From Nocardioides albertanoniae (GTDB taxonomy: Bacteria; Actinomycetota; Actinomycetes; Propionibacteriales; Nocardioidaceae), in the NCBI RefSeq assembly GCF_006716315.1, contig NZ_VFOV01000001.1, positions 4,790,501 through 4,854,500 of the forward strand: a stretch of DNA of 64,000 bases. Direction: 5' to 3'. The translations under genes and the position numbers were made by a program. The notes beneath the pieces are model-generated. The model was not told the origin of the DNA, ran no database searches, and saw nothing but the letters and a program-made list of their open reading frames with translations. This document shows positions 1-8,202 of the stretch, piece by piece. How positions within the stretch are numbered: position 1 is the stretch's first letter; every line of letters starts with the position of its first letter.

Positions 1-827
1 AAGTCGAGGCGCTTGATGTTGCCCCCGCCCTCGAACTTCAGGACCGCGATGTCGATCTCGGGGTCGTAGTGCACGACCTTCGCATCGACGGAGCCGTCGC
101 CGACGATCACGTTGGGGTCGTCGACTCCGGCGACGACGTGCGCGTTGGTCATCAGGTAACCGCGCCCGATCACGAAACCGGTGCCCTCGACGCCCTTGCC
201 GCACTCGTTGGCGCCACGGACCTTGAGCACAGATTCACCGGAGCGTGCGACGTCGGGGTCGGTCAGCATCCGCCGTGGCCCCGGGCCGACCTCGACGATC
301 CGCTCCCGAGCGAACGGCTCCAGGTAGCGCGGGAAGAACGAGGTGCCCACGACGTCGTTGAACGCCCCGAGCGCACGGTCGGCGGGCGAGGGCATGATCG
401 AGTCGACCTTCGCCAGGATCGTGGACCCGCGCACCGCCGGCGTGAGCCCGTTGATCTGCGCACCGGAGACAGCGACGCCGAGCGCCCAGGCGACCACGAG
501 CACGGCCGCCGCGCTCAGCAGCGCACCGCCGAGCGCATCGACTATCCGCGCGGGTTGCCAGGTGATCTCGTCGCGCACACGTACGCCGCCGTACTGCAGG
601 ATCGCCTGCCCGATCGACGCGCACGCGATCACGACGAAGAGCGCACCGAGCGAGACCCACAGCGACGGGGCCGCGCTGCCCAGGACCTTCGGCGCCAGCC
701 AGATGCCGATGAAACCACCGAGAAGAAGTCCACCGGTCGCGAAGGCGCCGGTGATGAAGCCCTGCCAGTAGCCCGACAGCGCATAGGCACCGACGAGAAT
801 GATCAGAATCCAGTCAAGAAAGTTCAC
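1..827 (-). CDS. marP: MarP-like membrane serine protease (3' end outside window)
   Basis: Periplasmic trypsin-like protease tethered by an N-terminal CvpA-type domain of about four membrane helices; the M. tuberculosis homologue (Rv3671c) is needed for acid resistance. The first 275 residues are present. After the membrane part the protease domain begins, with the catalytic His in TNAHVV (about residue 230) and the catalytic Asp in DIAVLKF (about residue 259). The nucleophilic Ser lies beyond the window. The GTG start overlaps the stop of the upstream Nudix gene (GTGA, 824-827), making it the last visible gene of nth-tlpA-nudix-marP. Spacing and order match Rv3674c-Rv3671c. Activity and substrate are inferred from family and synteny. 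Confidence 0.9.
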   Translation of the reverse strand, partial: MNFLDWILIILVGAYALSGYWQGFITGAFATGGLLLGGFIGIWLAPKVLGSAAPSLWVSLGALFVVIACASIGQAILQYGGVRVRDEITWQPARIVDALGGALLSAAAVLVVAWALGVAVSGAQINGLTPAVRGSTILAKVDSIMPSPADRALGAFNDVVGTSFFPRYLEPFARERIVEVGPGPRRMLTDPDVARSGESVLKVRGANECGKGVEGTGFVIGRGYLMTNAHVVAGVDDPNVIVGDGSVDAKVVHYDPEIDIAVLKFEGGGNIKRLD

Positions 828-1516
828 GGGTGATTCCGTTCGCGTCCCTGCAGCATGTAATCGGGCAACTCCTTGATAGGGGCGTCCGGAATCTCCGTGA
901 TCCACCCGAGAAAGGTGAAGAAGCGGTTGATGATTCCACCTGTAAAGCCCCAGAGGATGACATCCTTCGCCGGTCCGATCAAGAACGCGGGCATCAGCCA
1001 GTCGACCCGGCCGGGGGCGCCCACCTGGATCCGGTGAGCCGGTTCGATCAGGTCCGACAACGGCACCCGGTAGACGGCGTGCACCTCCTCCAACGAACGC
1101 GCCGAAACCGGCGACGGCTCGCGCCACCACGCGATGACCGGCACCACCGCGTGGTTCGAGAAAGGAATCCACAGCGCGGGAAGCCGGGCGGCGACATCGA
1201 CGCCGGTCGGGTCGAGACCCGTCTCCTCCCATGCCTCCCGGAGCGCCGCCTCCTCGGCCGTCTCACCTGGATCGAGCTTGCCGCCGGGGAACGACACCTG
1301 CCCCGGGTGGGAACGCATCGTGTGCGAGCGCTCGGTCAGCAGCAGGTCAGGGCCGTCGGGCCCCTCACCGAAGAGCAGGAGCACGGCCGACTCACGCGCA
1401 CTGCCGTCCTCCGGCGGAAGGAACTGGGAGATGTCCTCGCCCTGGATCTGCTGCGCCGCCGCGACGATCTCCTCGAACCACTCCGGCCGCGAGCTCGCCA
1501 CCTCAGCGGCGGTCAC
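824..1516 (-). CDS. Nudix hydrolase, CoA pyrophosphatase type
   Basis: A 230-residue Nudix protein. The full Nudix box (GX5EX7REUXEEXGU) is at residues 79-101, with G79, E85, REAWEE and G100. Just before it is RSHTMRSHPGQVSFPGG, which resembles the extra signature of CoA/acyl-CoA diphosphatases (NudL/NUDT8 group); such enzymes hydrolyse CoA to phosphopantetheine and 3',5'-ADP. The GTG start overlaps the lipoprotein stop by four bases (GTGA), and its own stop overlaps the marP start, so translation is probably coupled. Homologue of Rv3672c by position. CoA specificity is inferred from the motif. Confidence 0.88.
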   Translation of the reverse strand: MTAAEVASSRPEWFEEIVAAAQQIQGEDISQFLPPEDGSARESAVLLLFGEGPDGPDLLLTERSHTMRSHPGQVSFPGGKLDPGETAEEAALREAWEETGLDPTGVDVAARLPALWIPFSNHAVVPVIAWWREPSPVSARSLEEVHAVYRVPLSDLIEPAHRIQVGAPGRVDWLMPAFLIGPAKDVILWGFTGGIINRFFTFLGWITEIPDAPIKELPDYMLQGRERNHP

Positions 1517-2163
1517 AGGGTGGTCCCCAGCTTCTTCTCCACGAGCTCCTTGACCTGGGTCGCGCTCTTCATGCCACCCATCTGCAGCAGCTGCACCTTG
1601 CCGGAGGAGGACAAGACGTACGTCGCCGGCACCGCCCGCGCCGTGAGCGGGCCGCCTTGCAGCTCGCCGCCGGGATCGGCGTACATCGGGAAGGTCACGC
1701 CGCGCGAGATCGCCTCCTCGAGAGCGACCCCGGGCACGGTGTCCATGACGTCGATGCCGATCACCGGCACCTGGTCGCCATAGGTCTCGTAGAAGCTCTG
1801 CAGCGCCGGCATCTCCTCCTTGCAGGGCGCGCAGAAGCCCTGGAAGAGATTGATCACCAACGGTCCCTCGAAGGAGGCGAGGTCGGCCGACTCACCGCCG
1901 CCGAGGCACCGCAGCTCGATCTTCGGCAACCCGCCGTCGTCGGCAGGTCCGGCTCGGCACGGCTCCACCTCGGAGGCCTTCTTGGCCGAGACCATCTCGT
2001 CGGTGGCGACATCGACCTTGGACGAGCTCGGCTTGTCACCGAGCGGCGCGCCGGCCTGTCCGCCCGACGTCTCCTCGCCACAGCCGGCCAGCCCAACCAG
2101 CACAGCCAGCGACAGCGCAGCCCCAGCCGCGACCCGGGCTCGTCTCCCCAAGGCACGCACCAT
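1513..2163 (-). CDS. TlpA/thioredoxin-like lipoprotein
   Basis: Exported thioredoxin-fold protein of 216 residues, positional homologue of Rv3673c. The N-terminus has an arginine-rich stretch, a hydrophobic segment and a lipobox ending LVGLAGC (Cys28), so a lipid-anchored extracytoplasmic protein is predicted. The redox motif is FCAPC, in the usual WCxxC position, followed by a TlpA-like fold with the cis-Pro region ARAVPATYV. The ATG start overlaps the nth stop by one base (TGATG); a longer upstream reading would run through nth and lose the signal peptide. Likely a thiol-disulfide reductase for envelope proteins; partner unknown. Confidence 0.87.
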   Translation of the reverse strand: MVRALGRRARVAAGAALSLAVLVGLAGCGEETSGGQAGAPLGDKPSSSKVDVATDEMVSAKKASEVEPCRAGPADDGGLPKIELRCLGGGESADLASFEGPLVINLFQGFCAPCKEEMPALQSFYETYGDQVPVIGIDVMDTVPGVALEEAISRGVTFPMYADPGGELQGGPLTARAVPATYVLSSSGKVQLLQMGGMKSATQVKELVEKKLGTTL

Positions 2164-2879
2164 CAGTTGCGGCCCTCCGTGCGCACCAGCTTGGCGGCGG
2201 CCTCGGGGTCGGTCGGGCCCTCGCCGTAGGCAGGGCACAGCGTCGCCATCGGGCACGCGCCGCACGCCGGCTTCTGAGCGTGGCAGATCCGTCGCCCGTG
2301 CCAGATCACGTGGTGGGACAGCATCGTCCAGTCGCGCTTCTCGAAGAGGGCGCCGACCTCGTGCTCGACCTTGACCGGGTCCTTCTCGGTCGTCCATCCG
2401 AAACGTCGCGAGAGCCGCCCGAAGTGGGTGTCGACGGTGATGCCGGGCTTGCCGAACGCGTTGCCCAGCACCACGTTGGCAGTCTTGCGCCCGACGCCGG
2501 GCAGCTTCACCAGCTGCTCCAGGCGGGAGGGCACCTCACCGTCGTAGTCCTCCACGAGCACCGCGCTCAGCTTCAACAACGACTCCGTCTTGGCCCGGAA
2601 GAACCCGAGCGGCCCGACGAGCTGCTCCAGATGCTCTCGCGGCGCCGCGGCCATCTCCTTGGCGGACGGATAGGCCGCGAACAGCGCCGGCGAGGCCGCG
2701 TTGACCCGTTTGTCGGTCGTCTGCGCGCTGAGCACCGTCACGACCAGACACTCGAACGGGTTGGTGAAGTCGAGCTCCGCCTTCGCGTCCGGATAGGTCT
2801 CGCCGAGGATGCGGTCGATACGCCGGGCACGGCGCACCAGACCCAGGCGCGTCTCAGTCGCAAACTTCTGGGCAGGCAC
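2163..2879 (-). CDS. nth: Endonuclease III (DNA glycosylase/AP lyase)
   Basis: Base-excision repair glycosylase for oxidised pyrimidines, with AP-lyase activity. In 238 residues it shows the helix-hairpin-helix [13 protein letters not shown] with catalytic Lys132, the catalytic Asp150 in TVDTHFGR, and the C-terminal 4Fe-4S loop Cys199-X6-Cys206-X2-Cys209-X5-Cys215. Length and motifs are complete. The GTG start has no clear Shine-Dalgarno sequence, so a nearby alternative start is possible. It is divergent from crp and heads the nth-tlpA-nudix-marP run. Confidence 0.96.
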   Translation of the reverse strand: MPAQKFATETRLGLVRRARRIDRILGETYPDAKAELDFTNPFECLVVTVLSAQTTDKRVNAASPALFAAYPSAKEMAAAPREHLEQLVGPLGFFRAKTESLLKLSAVLVEDYDGEVPSRLEQLVKLPGVGRKTANVVLGNAFGKPGITVDTHFGRLSRRFGWTTEKDPVKVEHEVGALFEKRDWTMLSHHVIWHGRRICHAQKPACGACPMATLCPAYGEGPTDPEAAAKLVRTEGRN

Positions 2880-2993
2880 GCGGCAAGGCTACGCGGGTGC
2901 ACCGACAATCCCGATCCGGCCCGGCAAGGACAGCTCCCGACGGCTCGGCACGACACGTCCGGTTTCTGCGCTTATCGGTGGGGGATGTGCACT

Positions 2994-3009
2994 TGTGAGA
3001 CGTTACACA
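2994..3009 (+). promoter_or_regulatory. Putative CRP-binding box upstream of crp
   Basis: TGTGA at 2994-2998, six bases (GACGTT), then ACACA at 3005-3009. This matches the TGTGA-N6-TCACA consensus of E. coli and mycobacterial CRP at nine of ten defined positions. It lies about 58 bases before the crp start and about 115 bases before the divergent nth start, so it could mediate autoregulation or act on both genes. Confidence 0.6.
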
Positions 3010-3066
3010 GATAGGATTCCGGGTGTAATGCCCGCGGATGTGGGGAAACCAGGAGGAATGGCCGCA

Positions 3067-3744
3067 ATGGACAACGACGTACTCCGTCAGGCACCGCTCT
3101 TCAGCGCACTCGACGATGAGTCGATGACGGCCCTGCACGCCTCGATGGCAGAGTCGAAGCTCCGCCGCGGAGACGTGCTCTTTCACGAGGGCGACTCCGG
3201 CGACAAGCTCTACGTCGTGGTCGACGGCAAGGTGAAGCTCGGTCGCACCTCGTCCGACGGTCGCGAGAACCTGCTCGCCATCATGGGCCCCGGCCAGATG
3301 TTCGGCGAGCTCTCCCTCTTCGACCCGGGCCCCCGCTCGGCCACCGTCACCGCGGTCACCGACTCCACCTTCGCCTCCCTCTCCCACGAGGACCTCCTCA
3401 AGTGGCTCGAGGGTCGCCCGGTCGTCGCCCGCGGCCTGCTCTCCCAGCTCGCCGGACGCCTCCGCAAGGCCAACGACGTCGTCGCCGACCTGGTCTTCTC
3501 CGACGTGCCCGGTCGCGTCGCCAAGGCCCTCCTCGACCTCGCCGACCGCTTCGGCCGCACCGCCGACGACGGCGTCCACGTGCACCACGACCTCACCCAG
3601 GAGGAGCTCGCCCAGCTCGTCGGCGCCTCCCGCGAGACGGTCAACAAGGCGCTCGCCGACTTCGCCAGCCGCGGCTGGCTCCGCCTCGAGCCCCGCAGCG
3701 TGGTCATCATCGACATCGAGCGAATGGCCCGCCGCGCCCGCTGA
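3067..3744 (+). CDS. crp: CRP/FNR-family cAMP-responsive regulator
   Basis: Global transcription regulator, 225 residues, the length of M. tuberculosis Crp (Rv3676, 224). The cyclic-nucleotide domain fills the N-terminal half, with the phosphate-binding cassette FGELSLFDPGPRSATVT around residues 78-94. The winged-helix HTH is LTQEELAQLVGASRETVNKA near residues 175-195. ATG 3067 is preferred because AGGAGG at 3051-3056 sits ten bases upstream; an in-frame ATG at 3058 is too close to it. A CRP-like box lies in its promoter region. Confidence 0.95.
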   Translation: MDNDVLRQAPLFSALDDESMTALHASMAESKLRRGDVLFHEGDSGDKLYVVVDGKVKLGRTSSDGRENLLAIMGPGQMFGELSLFDPGPRSATVTAVTDSTFASLSHEDLLKWLEGRPVVARGLLSQLAGRLRKANDVVADLVFSDVPGRVAKALLDLADRFGRTADDGVHVHHDLTQEELAQLVGASRETVNKALADFASRGWLRLEPRSVVIIDIERMARRAR

Positions 3745-3858
3745 TCAGGACGTTCGGAGTACGCGCCTGGCGGCGTTGTCGTCGGTCGGCGACCCGCTCC
3801 GCTCTAAGGTCGCCTCCCTCCTCCGCCTTGCCATGCACGCACTCCGAACGCCCTGATT
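3743..3858. repeat. Long imperfect inverted repeat between convergent genes
   Basis: The left arm (about 3743-3770) and right arm (about 3831-3858) are reverse complements over some 28 bases with only a few mismatches; the core CGTTCGGAGT / ACTCCGAACG is perfect. A nested perfect hairpin, GGCGACC (3788-3794) with GGTCGCC (3808-3814), lies in the loop. It fills the space between crp and the convergent hydrolase gene, starting at the crp stop codon. It may act as a bidirectional terminator. Size and nested structure also resemble REP/MITE-like elements; copy number in the genome cannot be judged here. Confidence 0.6.
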
Positions 3859-3862
3859 CTCG

Positions 3863-4657
3863 CTATTCGGCGAGGTAGGCGAGCTGAGCGCGTACGGAGA
3901 GCTCGGCGGCACCCCAGAGCACCGGGTCGACGTCGGCGTACACGATCTCGACGATCGCCCTCGGATCGGCCGAAGCAGGCGTGGTCTCCAGCCTGGAGAC
4001 CGCCTCCTCGACCTGTCCGAGGCGCTCGCGCCGGTGCGCGATGTAGTAGTCCAGAGCGGCCAGCGCGTCGCCGATGACCGGCCCGTGACCTGGCCATACG
4101 TTGCCGATGCCATGCTCGGAGGCGAGCGCGTGGAGCCGGTCGAGCGAGTCGAGGTAGGCGCCCAGCTCACCGTCGGGGTGGGCGACCACGGTCGTGCCAC
4201 GGCCGAGCACGGTGTCACCGGTCAGCACCGCCCCGTCCCCGGGCAGCCAGAACGACAGCGAGTCGGAGGTGTGCCCCGGCGTGCCGACGACGCGGATCTC
4301 CAGGCCGTCGACCTCGATGACATCACCGTCGCCGAGCCCCTCGGTGCCGAGCCGGTATTCAGGATCCAGAGCCCGTACGCCGGCACCCACCCGCTCCGCG
4401 AAAGCCCGTGCGGCCTCGGAGTGGTCGTAGTGGTGATGGGTCAGCAGCACCGTCGCGACGTCGCCGGCGGCCTCCGCGACAGCATCGAGATGCCCCTCGT
4501 CCAGAGGCCCCGGATCGATGACCACCGACCGCTTCGCACCCGGCTCGCGCAGCACCCACGTGTTGGTGCCGTCGAGCGACATGATGCCGGGGTTGGGCGC
4601 GAGGATGCACTGCCCGCGCTCCCCGAAGACACCACCTGACCAGGGGCTGCTGCTCAT
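3863..4657 (-). CDS. Metallo-beta-lactamase-fold hydrolase (Rv3677c-like)
   Basis: A 264-residue hydrolase of the metallo-beta-lactamase superfamily, resembling LACTB2/glyoxalase-II-like proteins and matching Rv3677c in length and position. The metal motif THHHYDHSE, downstream glycine/histidine segments GTPGHTSDSL and WPGHGPVIG, and a C-terminal helical region are visible. The ATG at 4657 overlaps the stop of the upstream Nudix gene (ATGA), which decides the start. Substrate unknown; hydrolase, thioesterase or nuclease activity is possible. Confidence 0.88.
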   Translation of the reverse strand: MSSSPWSGGVFGERGQCILAPNPGIMSLDGTNTWVLREPGAKRSVVIDPGPLDEGHLDAVAEAAGDVATVLLTHHHYDHSEAARAFAERVGAGVRALDPEYRLGTEGLGDGDVIEVDGLEIRVVGTPGHTSDSLSFWLPGDGAVLTGDTVLGRGTTVVAHPDGELGAYLDSLDRLHALASEHGIGNVWPGHGPVIGDALAALDYYIAHRRERLGQVEEAVSRLETTPASADPRAIVEIVYADVDPVLWGAAELSVRAQLAYLAE

Positions 4658-5535
4658 GAGCGCCTCCCCTCGACGAGGGAGGCGTGTCGGGGCATCATCG
4701 ACAGCGTGTGCCCTCCGTCGGCGGCCGTGACCTGCGGCGTGAACATCGTCAGCGTGCGCCCGGCCGCGTCGGCGAGCACGTCGTCCTCCCCGCCGAGCGA
4801 GGCGACCTCGAGACAGTTGAGATAGGTCGGCGGCATCATCGCCAGCTCGCCGGCCTCGACCTGGCGCACCGCCTCGGCCGCCCCCAGCCACAGCACCGAC
4901 GACGACTCGCTCGACACGTCACGGGTGACCTGCCCCTCGGGCAGCCGCGCGACGAAGAACCAGGTCGCGTATCGCTTCGGCTCGAAGACCGGCGTCGTCC
5001 ACGCGGCCCACGGCGCCAGCAGGTCCGTACGCAGCACCAGCCCGCGCCGGGTCAGCAGCTCGGTCAGCGACAGCTCCCTCGACTCGAGGGCGACCCGATC
5101 GGCCTCCCAGTCGGCGCCGGAGACGTCGTCGACGACGACTCCGTCCGACGGCCCGGCGAGCAGCACACCGGACTCCTCGAAGGTCTCCCGCACGGCCGCG
5201 GCGACCAGCGCACGTGCCCGCGACTCATCGACCCCGAGCCGGGCAGCCCACTCGACCGCGGGCGGCCCGGCCCAGCGGGAGTCGGGCAGCTCGGCATCGC
5301 GCGCGTCGACGCCACCGCCCGGGAAGACCGCCATCCCGGCGGCGAACCCCATCGTCAGCTGGCGACGGAGCAGATAGACCTCGGGTCCCGATCCGGCGCC
5401 GGGCCGCAGCAGCAGCACGGTCGCCGCATCACGCGCCTCGGCCGGGGTGCGTACGCCCTCGGCGTACTCCCCGGCCAACGCCACGACGTCGTCACCAAGC
5501 CGGACAGGAGGGATCGGGATACGCACGCTCGTCAC
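4654..5535 (-). CDS. Nudix hydrolase, NUDT19-like with interrupted box
   Basis: A 293-residue Nudix-fold protein. FPGGGVDARDAE forms the first half of the box and AAVRETFEESGV the second; they are separated by about 35 residues, an insertion typical of the NUDT19/RP2 group, whose eukaryotic members act on CoA derivatives. The GTG start precedes TSVRIPIP. Its stop overlaps the start of the downstream metallo-hydrolase, so the pair is probably co-translated. With the other Nudix gene at 824-1516, the block holds two candidate CoA-type diphosphatases. Confidence 0.82.
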   Translation of the reverse strand: MTSVRIPIPPVRLGDDVVALAGEYAEGVRTPAEARDAATVLLLRPGAGSGPEVYLLRRQLTMGFAAGMAVFPGGGVDARDAELPDSRWAGPPAVEWAARLGVDESRARALVAAAVRETFEESGVLLAGPSDGVVVDDVSGADWEADRVALESRELSLTELLTRRGLVLRTDLLAPWAAWTTPVFEPKRYATWFFVARLPEGQVTRDVSSESSSVLWLGAAEAVRQVEAGELAMMPPTYLNCLEVASLGGEDDVLADAAGRTLTMFTPQVTAADGGHTLSMMPRHASLVEGRRS

Positions 5536-5610
5536 TGTAGCGACGCGCGCTCGCGAGCCCCACCCCCATCCGAGGATGTAGGTCTCGACCCGCGTTCACG
5601 GCTCCGAGGC

Positions 5611-6069
5611 TCAGACCTCGACGACGATCTCCACCTCGACGGCGGCGTCGAGCGGCAGCACGGGGACGCCGACGGCCGAGCGGGTGTGCCGGCCGGCGTC
5701 GCCGAAGACCTTGCCGAGCAGCTCGGACGCGCCGTTGGCAACGCCCGGCTGGCCGGTGAAGTCGGGGGTGGAGGCGACGAAGCAGAGCACCTTCACGATC
5801 CGCTTGACCTGGGCGAGGTCGCCGATCTCGGCCTTGACCGCGGCCAGGGCGTTGAGCGCGCACTGCTGCGCAGCCGCGTAGCCGTCCTCGGCCGAGACCT
5901 CGCCGCCGACCTTGCCGACCGAGAGCAGCGCGCCGTCCTTCATCGGCAGCTGGCCCGAGGTGAAGACGAGGTTGCCGGAGCGGAGCGCCGGGATGTAGGC
6001 CGCCACCGGCGGCACCACCTCCGGCACGCTCAGCCCGAGCTCGGCGAGGACCTCCTCGGGCCCGCTCAC
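5611..6069 (-). CDS. RidA/YjgF-YER057c-UK114 family protein
   Basis: A 152-residue Rid-family protein, homologue of Rv3678c by position. Family members hydrolyse reactive enamine/imine intermediates from PLP enzymes. VFTSGQLPM, SAEDGYAAAQQCALNALAAV and the C-terminal VPVLPLDAAVEVEIV are the usual family blocks. RidA proper carries a catalytic Arg near R105; here the equivalent segment reads GRHTRSAVGV. The GTG start is fixed by a GTGA overlap with the upstream DUF4177 gene; a longer reading would run backwards through that gene. Confidence 0.88.
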   Translation of the reverse strand: MSGPEEVLAELGLSVPEVVPPVAAYIPALRSGNLVFTSGQLPMKDGALLSVGKVGGEVSAEDGYAAAQQCALNALAAVKAEIGDLAQVKRIVKVLCFVASTPDFTGQPGVANGASELLGKVFGDAGRHTRSAVGVPVLPLDAAVEVEIVVEV

Positions 6070-6221
6070 TCCGCGACCGCCCGCTTGAAGAAGCCGACGT
6101 AGTTGCCGGTGCCGTTGTCGAGGATCGAGACGAGCTCCCACCCGTCGGTCCCGAAGTTGTTGAGGATCTGCGCCGCAGCGTGGTTGAGGATCGGCGCCAC
6201 CTGGTACTCCCACTTGGTCAT
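6066..6221 (-). CDS. DUF4177-like small protein
   Basis: A 51-residue protein starting MTKWEYQVAPILNH and containing DGWELVSI and GFFKRA, typical of DUF4177 proteins; Rv3678A occupies this position in M. tuberculosis. The ATG start faces the divergent gene at 6315, and the stop overlaps the ridA start (GTGA), indicating a two-gene unit. No signal peptide or membrane segment. Function unknown. Confidence 0.85.
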   Translation of the reverse strand: MTKWEYQVAPILNHAAAQILNNFGTDGWELVSILDNGTGNYVGFFKRAVAE

Positions 6222-6314
6222 ATCCCGCACCCTACTTCGCCGTGGTCCGCGCCGCTCCCTCAGCGCCGTGGACCGACCTTCCGGGCGGCCGCCGGGAGCG
6301 CTACCGTCGGGTTC

Positions 6315-7130
6315 GTGACTTCTACAGAGCAGCTGCAGGCGTACGTCGAAGCCTGGTGGACCTCCATCAAGGACCTCATCGCTCTTCTCGAGGAGCTGCC
6401 CGACTCCGACTGGAGCCTGGCAACCGACCTCCCGGGCTGGGACGTCCGCGCGATCGCCTCCCACGTAGCTCATCTCGAGGGCCTCACCGGGGGCGCGGAG
6501 CACGAGGAGGCAGACGTGCCCGAGCTCGCGCACATCAAGTCGCCGATGGGCCAATTCACGGAGATCGGCGTCCTCACCCGCCGTGACGCAGACCGGGCCG
6601 GCATCGTCGACGAGATCCGTCGCTACGCGTCCGTACGCCACGACGAGCTGCTCGCGGGCCTCCCCGACGACCCCGAAGCCCCCTCGCCCGGCCTCTTCGG
6701 TGCGATCGGGTGGAGCCACGCCAAGCTGCTGCGCAACCGGCCGCTCGACGTCTGGCTCCACGAGCAGGACATCCGCCGAGCGACCGGACGCCCCGCACAC
6801 CTCGACACCGCCGGGGCCGTCCACACCGCCGAATACCTCCTCGAGGGCATCGGGTTCGTGCTCGCCAAGAAGGTCGGAGCCGCCCCCGGCACCACGGTCG
6901 TCGTCGAAGTCGAGGGCCATGCTCCGCGCGGGTTCGCGGTCTCCGAGGGCGGCAAGGGCGCGCCGCTCCCTGAGCTGCCGAGCGACCCGACCGTGACCCT
7001 CACGACCGACCGGGAGACGTACGTGCTCCTTGCCGGAGGCCGTGCCTCCGGCGACCCCGCGAAGGTGAAGATCGACGGCGACGCCGACCTCGGCGCCCAG
7101 GTCGTCGCCAACCTCAACATCACCCCGTAG
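6315..7130 (+). CDS. Maleylpyruvate-isomerase-type mycothiol-dependent enzyme
   Basis: A 271-residue member of the DinB-like mycothiol-dependent isomerase/transferase superfamily. The N-terminal four-helix domain carries the metal-binding histidine in ASHVAHLEG and the family segment LDVWLHEQDIRRATG; the C-terminal part (about residues 185-271) resembles an SCP2-like domain. The GTG start at 6315 begins the conserved sequence and leaves a short divergent promoter region shared with the DUF4177 gene. This gene is not in the M. tuberculosis block. Substrate unknown. Confidence 0.85.
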   Translation: MTSTEQLQAYVEAWWTSIKDLIALLEELPDSDWSLATDLPGWDVRAIASHVAHLEGLTGGAEHEEADVPELAHIKSPMGQFTEIGVLTRRDADRAGIVDEIRRYASVRHDELLAGLPDDPEAPSPGLFGAIGWSHAKLLRNRPLDVWLHEQDIRRATGRPAHLDTAGAVHTAEYLLEGIGFVLAKKVGAAPGTTVVVEVEGHAPRGFAVSEGGKGAPLPELPSDPTVTLTTDRETYVLLAGGRASGDPAKVKIDGDADLGAQVVANLNITP

Positions 7131-7185
7131 ACGAGAAACCTGGGACCCGTCTCGCGCCGCCGCAGACCCAGATAAAGTCGCCCCC

Positions 7186-8202
7186 ATGACTTCCGACTGG
7201 CCCCACGTGCAGCTGCACGTGGTGACCGGCAAGGGTGGCACCGGCAAGTCGACGGTGGCCGCGGCCCTGGCGCTGGGCCTGGCCTCGCACGGGAAGAACG
7301 TCCTGCTCTGCGAGGTCGAGGGGCGCCAGGGGGTGGCGCGGATGTTCGACGTCGACCCGCTGCCCTACGCCGAGACCCGCATCGCGACCGGGCTGCGCAC
7401 GCCGCCGTCGCCCGGCACCGACACCACACCCGGCAACGTCTACGCCTTGCACATCGGGCCCGAGGAAGCCCTCCTCGAATACCTCAAGATGTACTACAAG
7501 CTCGGGCCCGCCGGTCGCGCTCTCGACCGCTTCGGCGTCATCGAGTTCGCGACGACGATCGCCCCCGGGGTCAGGGACGTGCTCCTCACCGGCAAGCTCT
7601 TCGAGGCGGTGCAACGCAACAGTCGCAACAAGGGGGCGCGCAGCTACGACGCCGTGGTGCTCGACGCTCCCCCGACCGGCCGGATCACGACCTTCCTCAA
7701 CGTCTCCGAGTCGGTCGCGGGGCTGGCCAAGGTCGGCCCGATCAAGAACCAGGCCGACACCATGATGACCCTGTTCCGCTCGAGGAGGACCGCGGTCCAC
7801 CTGGTCACGCTGCTCGAGGAGATGCCCGTGCAGGAGACGGCGGACGGCATCAGCGAGCTGCGCGCCGCCGGGCTCCCGGTCGGTGGCGTCATCGTCAACC
7901 AGGTGCGCCCGCGCGACCTGCCCGACGACTCCCTCGCCACGGCCCTCGCCGGCGACCTCGATGCCGACCTGATCGCCGAGGACCTCAAGCGCGCCGGTGT
8001 CGAGGCCGAACCCGCCCTGATCTCCACACTGACCGCCGAGGCGAAGGACTACGCCGAGCGCCGGTCGCTGGAGGACGCCCAGCGAGGGATCGTCGCCGAC
8101 CTCGGGGTGCCGACGTACGAGCTCAACCGGCTCGCGGGCGGGATCGACATGGGCGGGCTCTACGAGCTCGCGGCAGATCTCCAGGACCAGGGGCTCGTAT
8201 GA
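7186..8202 (+). CDS. ArsA/Get3-like anion-transporting ATPase subunit (Rv3679-like)
   Basis: Soluble P-loop ATPase of the ArsA/Get3/MinD class, 338 residues. The deviant Walker A motif VTGKGGTGKSTVA is near the N-terminus and keeps the signature lysine; VVLDAPPTGRI follows in mid-protein. It is the first of a pair joined by an ATGA overlap, matching Rv3679-Rv3680, which in mycobacteria form a complex linked to envelope lipid metabolism and host nitrosative/glycerol stress. The cargo of the actinobacterial pair is not settled. Confidence 0.9.
   Translation: MTSDWPHVQLHVVTGKGGTGKSTVAAALALGLASHGKNVLLCEVEGRQGVARMFDVDPLPYAETRIATGLRTPPSPGTDTTPGNVYALHIGPEEALLEYLKMYYKLGPAGRALDRFGVIEFATTIAPGVRDVLLTGKLFEAVQRNSRNKGARSYDAVVLDAPPTGRITTFLNVSESVAGLAKVGPIKNQADTMMTLFRSRRTAVHLVTLLEEMPVQETADGISELRAAGLPVGGVIVNQVRPRDLPDDSLATALAGDLDADLIAEDLKRAGVEAEPALISTLTAEAKDYAERRSLEDAQRGIVADLGVPTYELNRLAGGIDMGGLYELAADLQDQGLV

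Noticed and set aside
2809..3066. N-terminal extension of Crp into the nth-crp promoter region
   Set aside because: It would run through the CRP box and ribosome-binding site, and family length fits the ATG at 3067.
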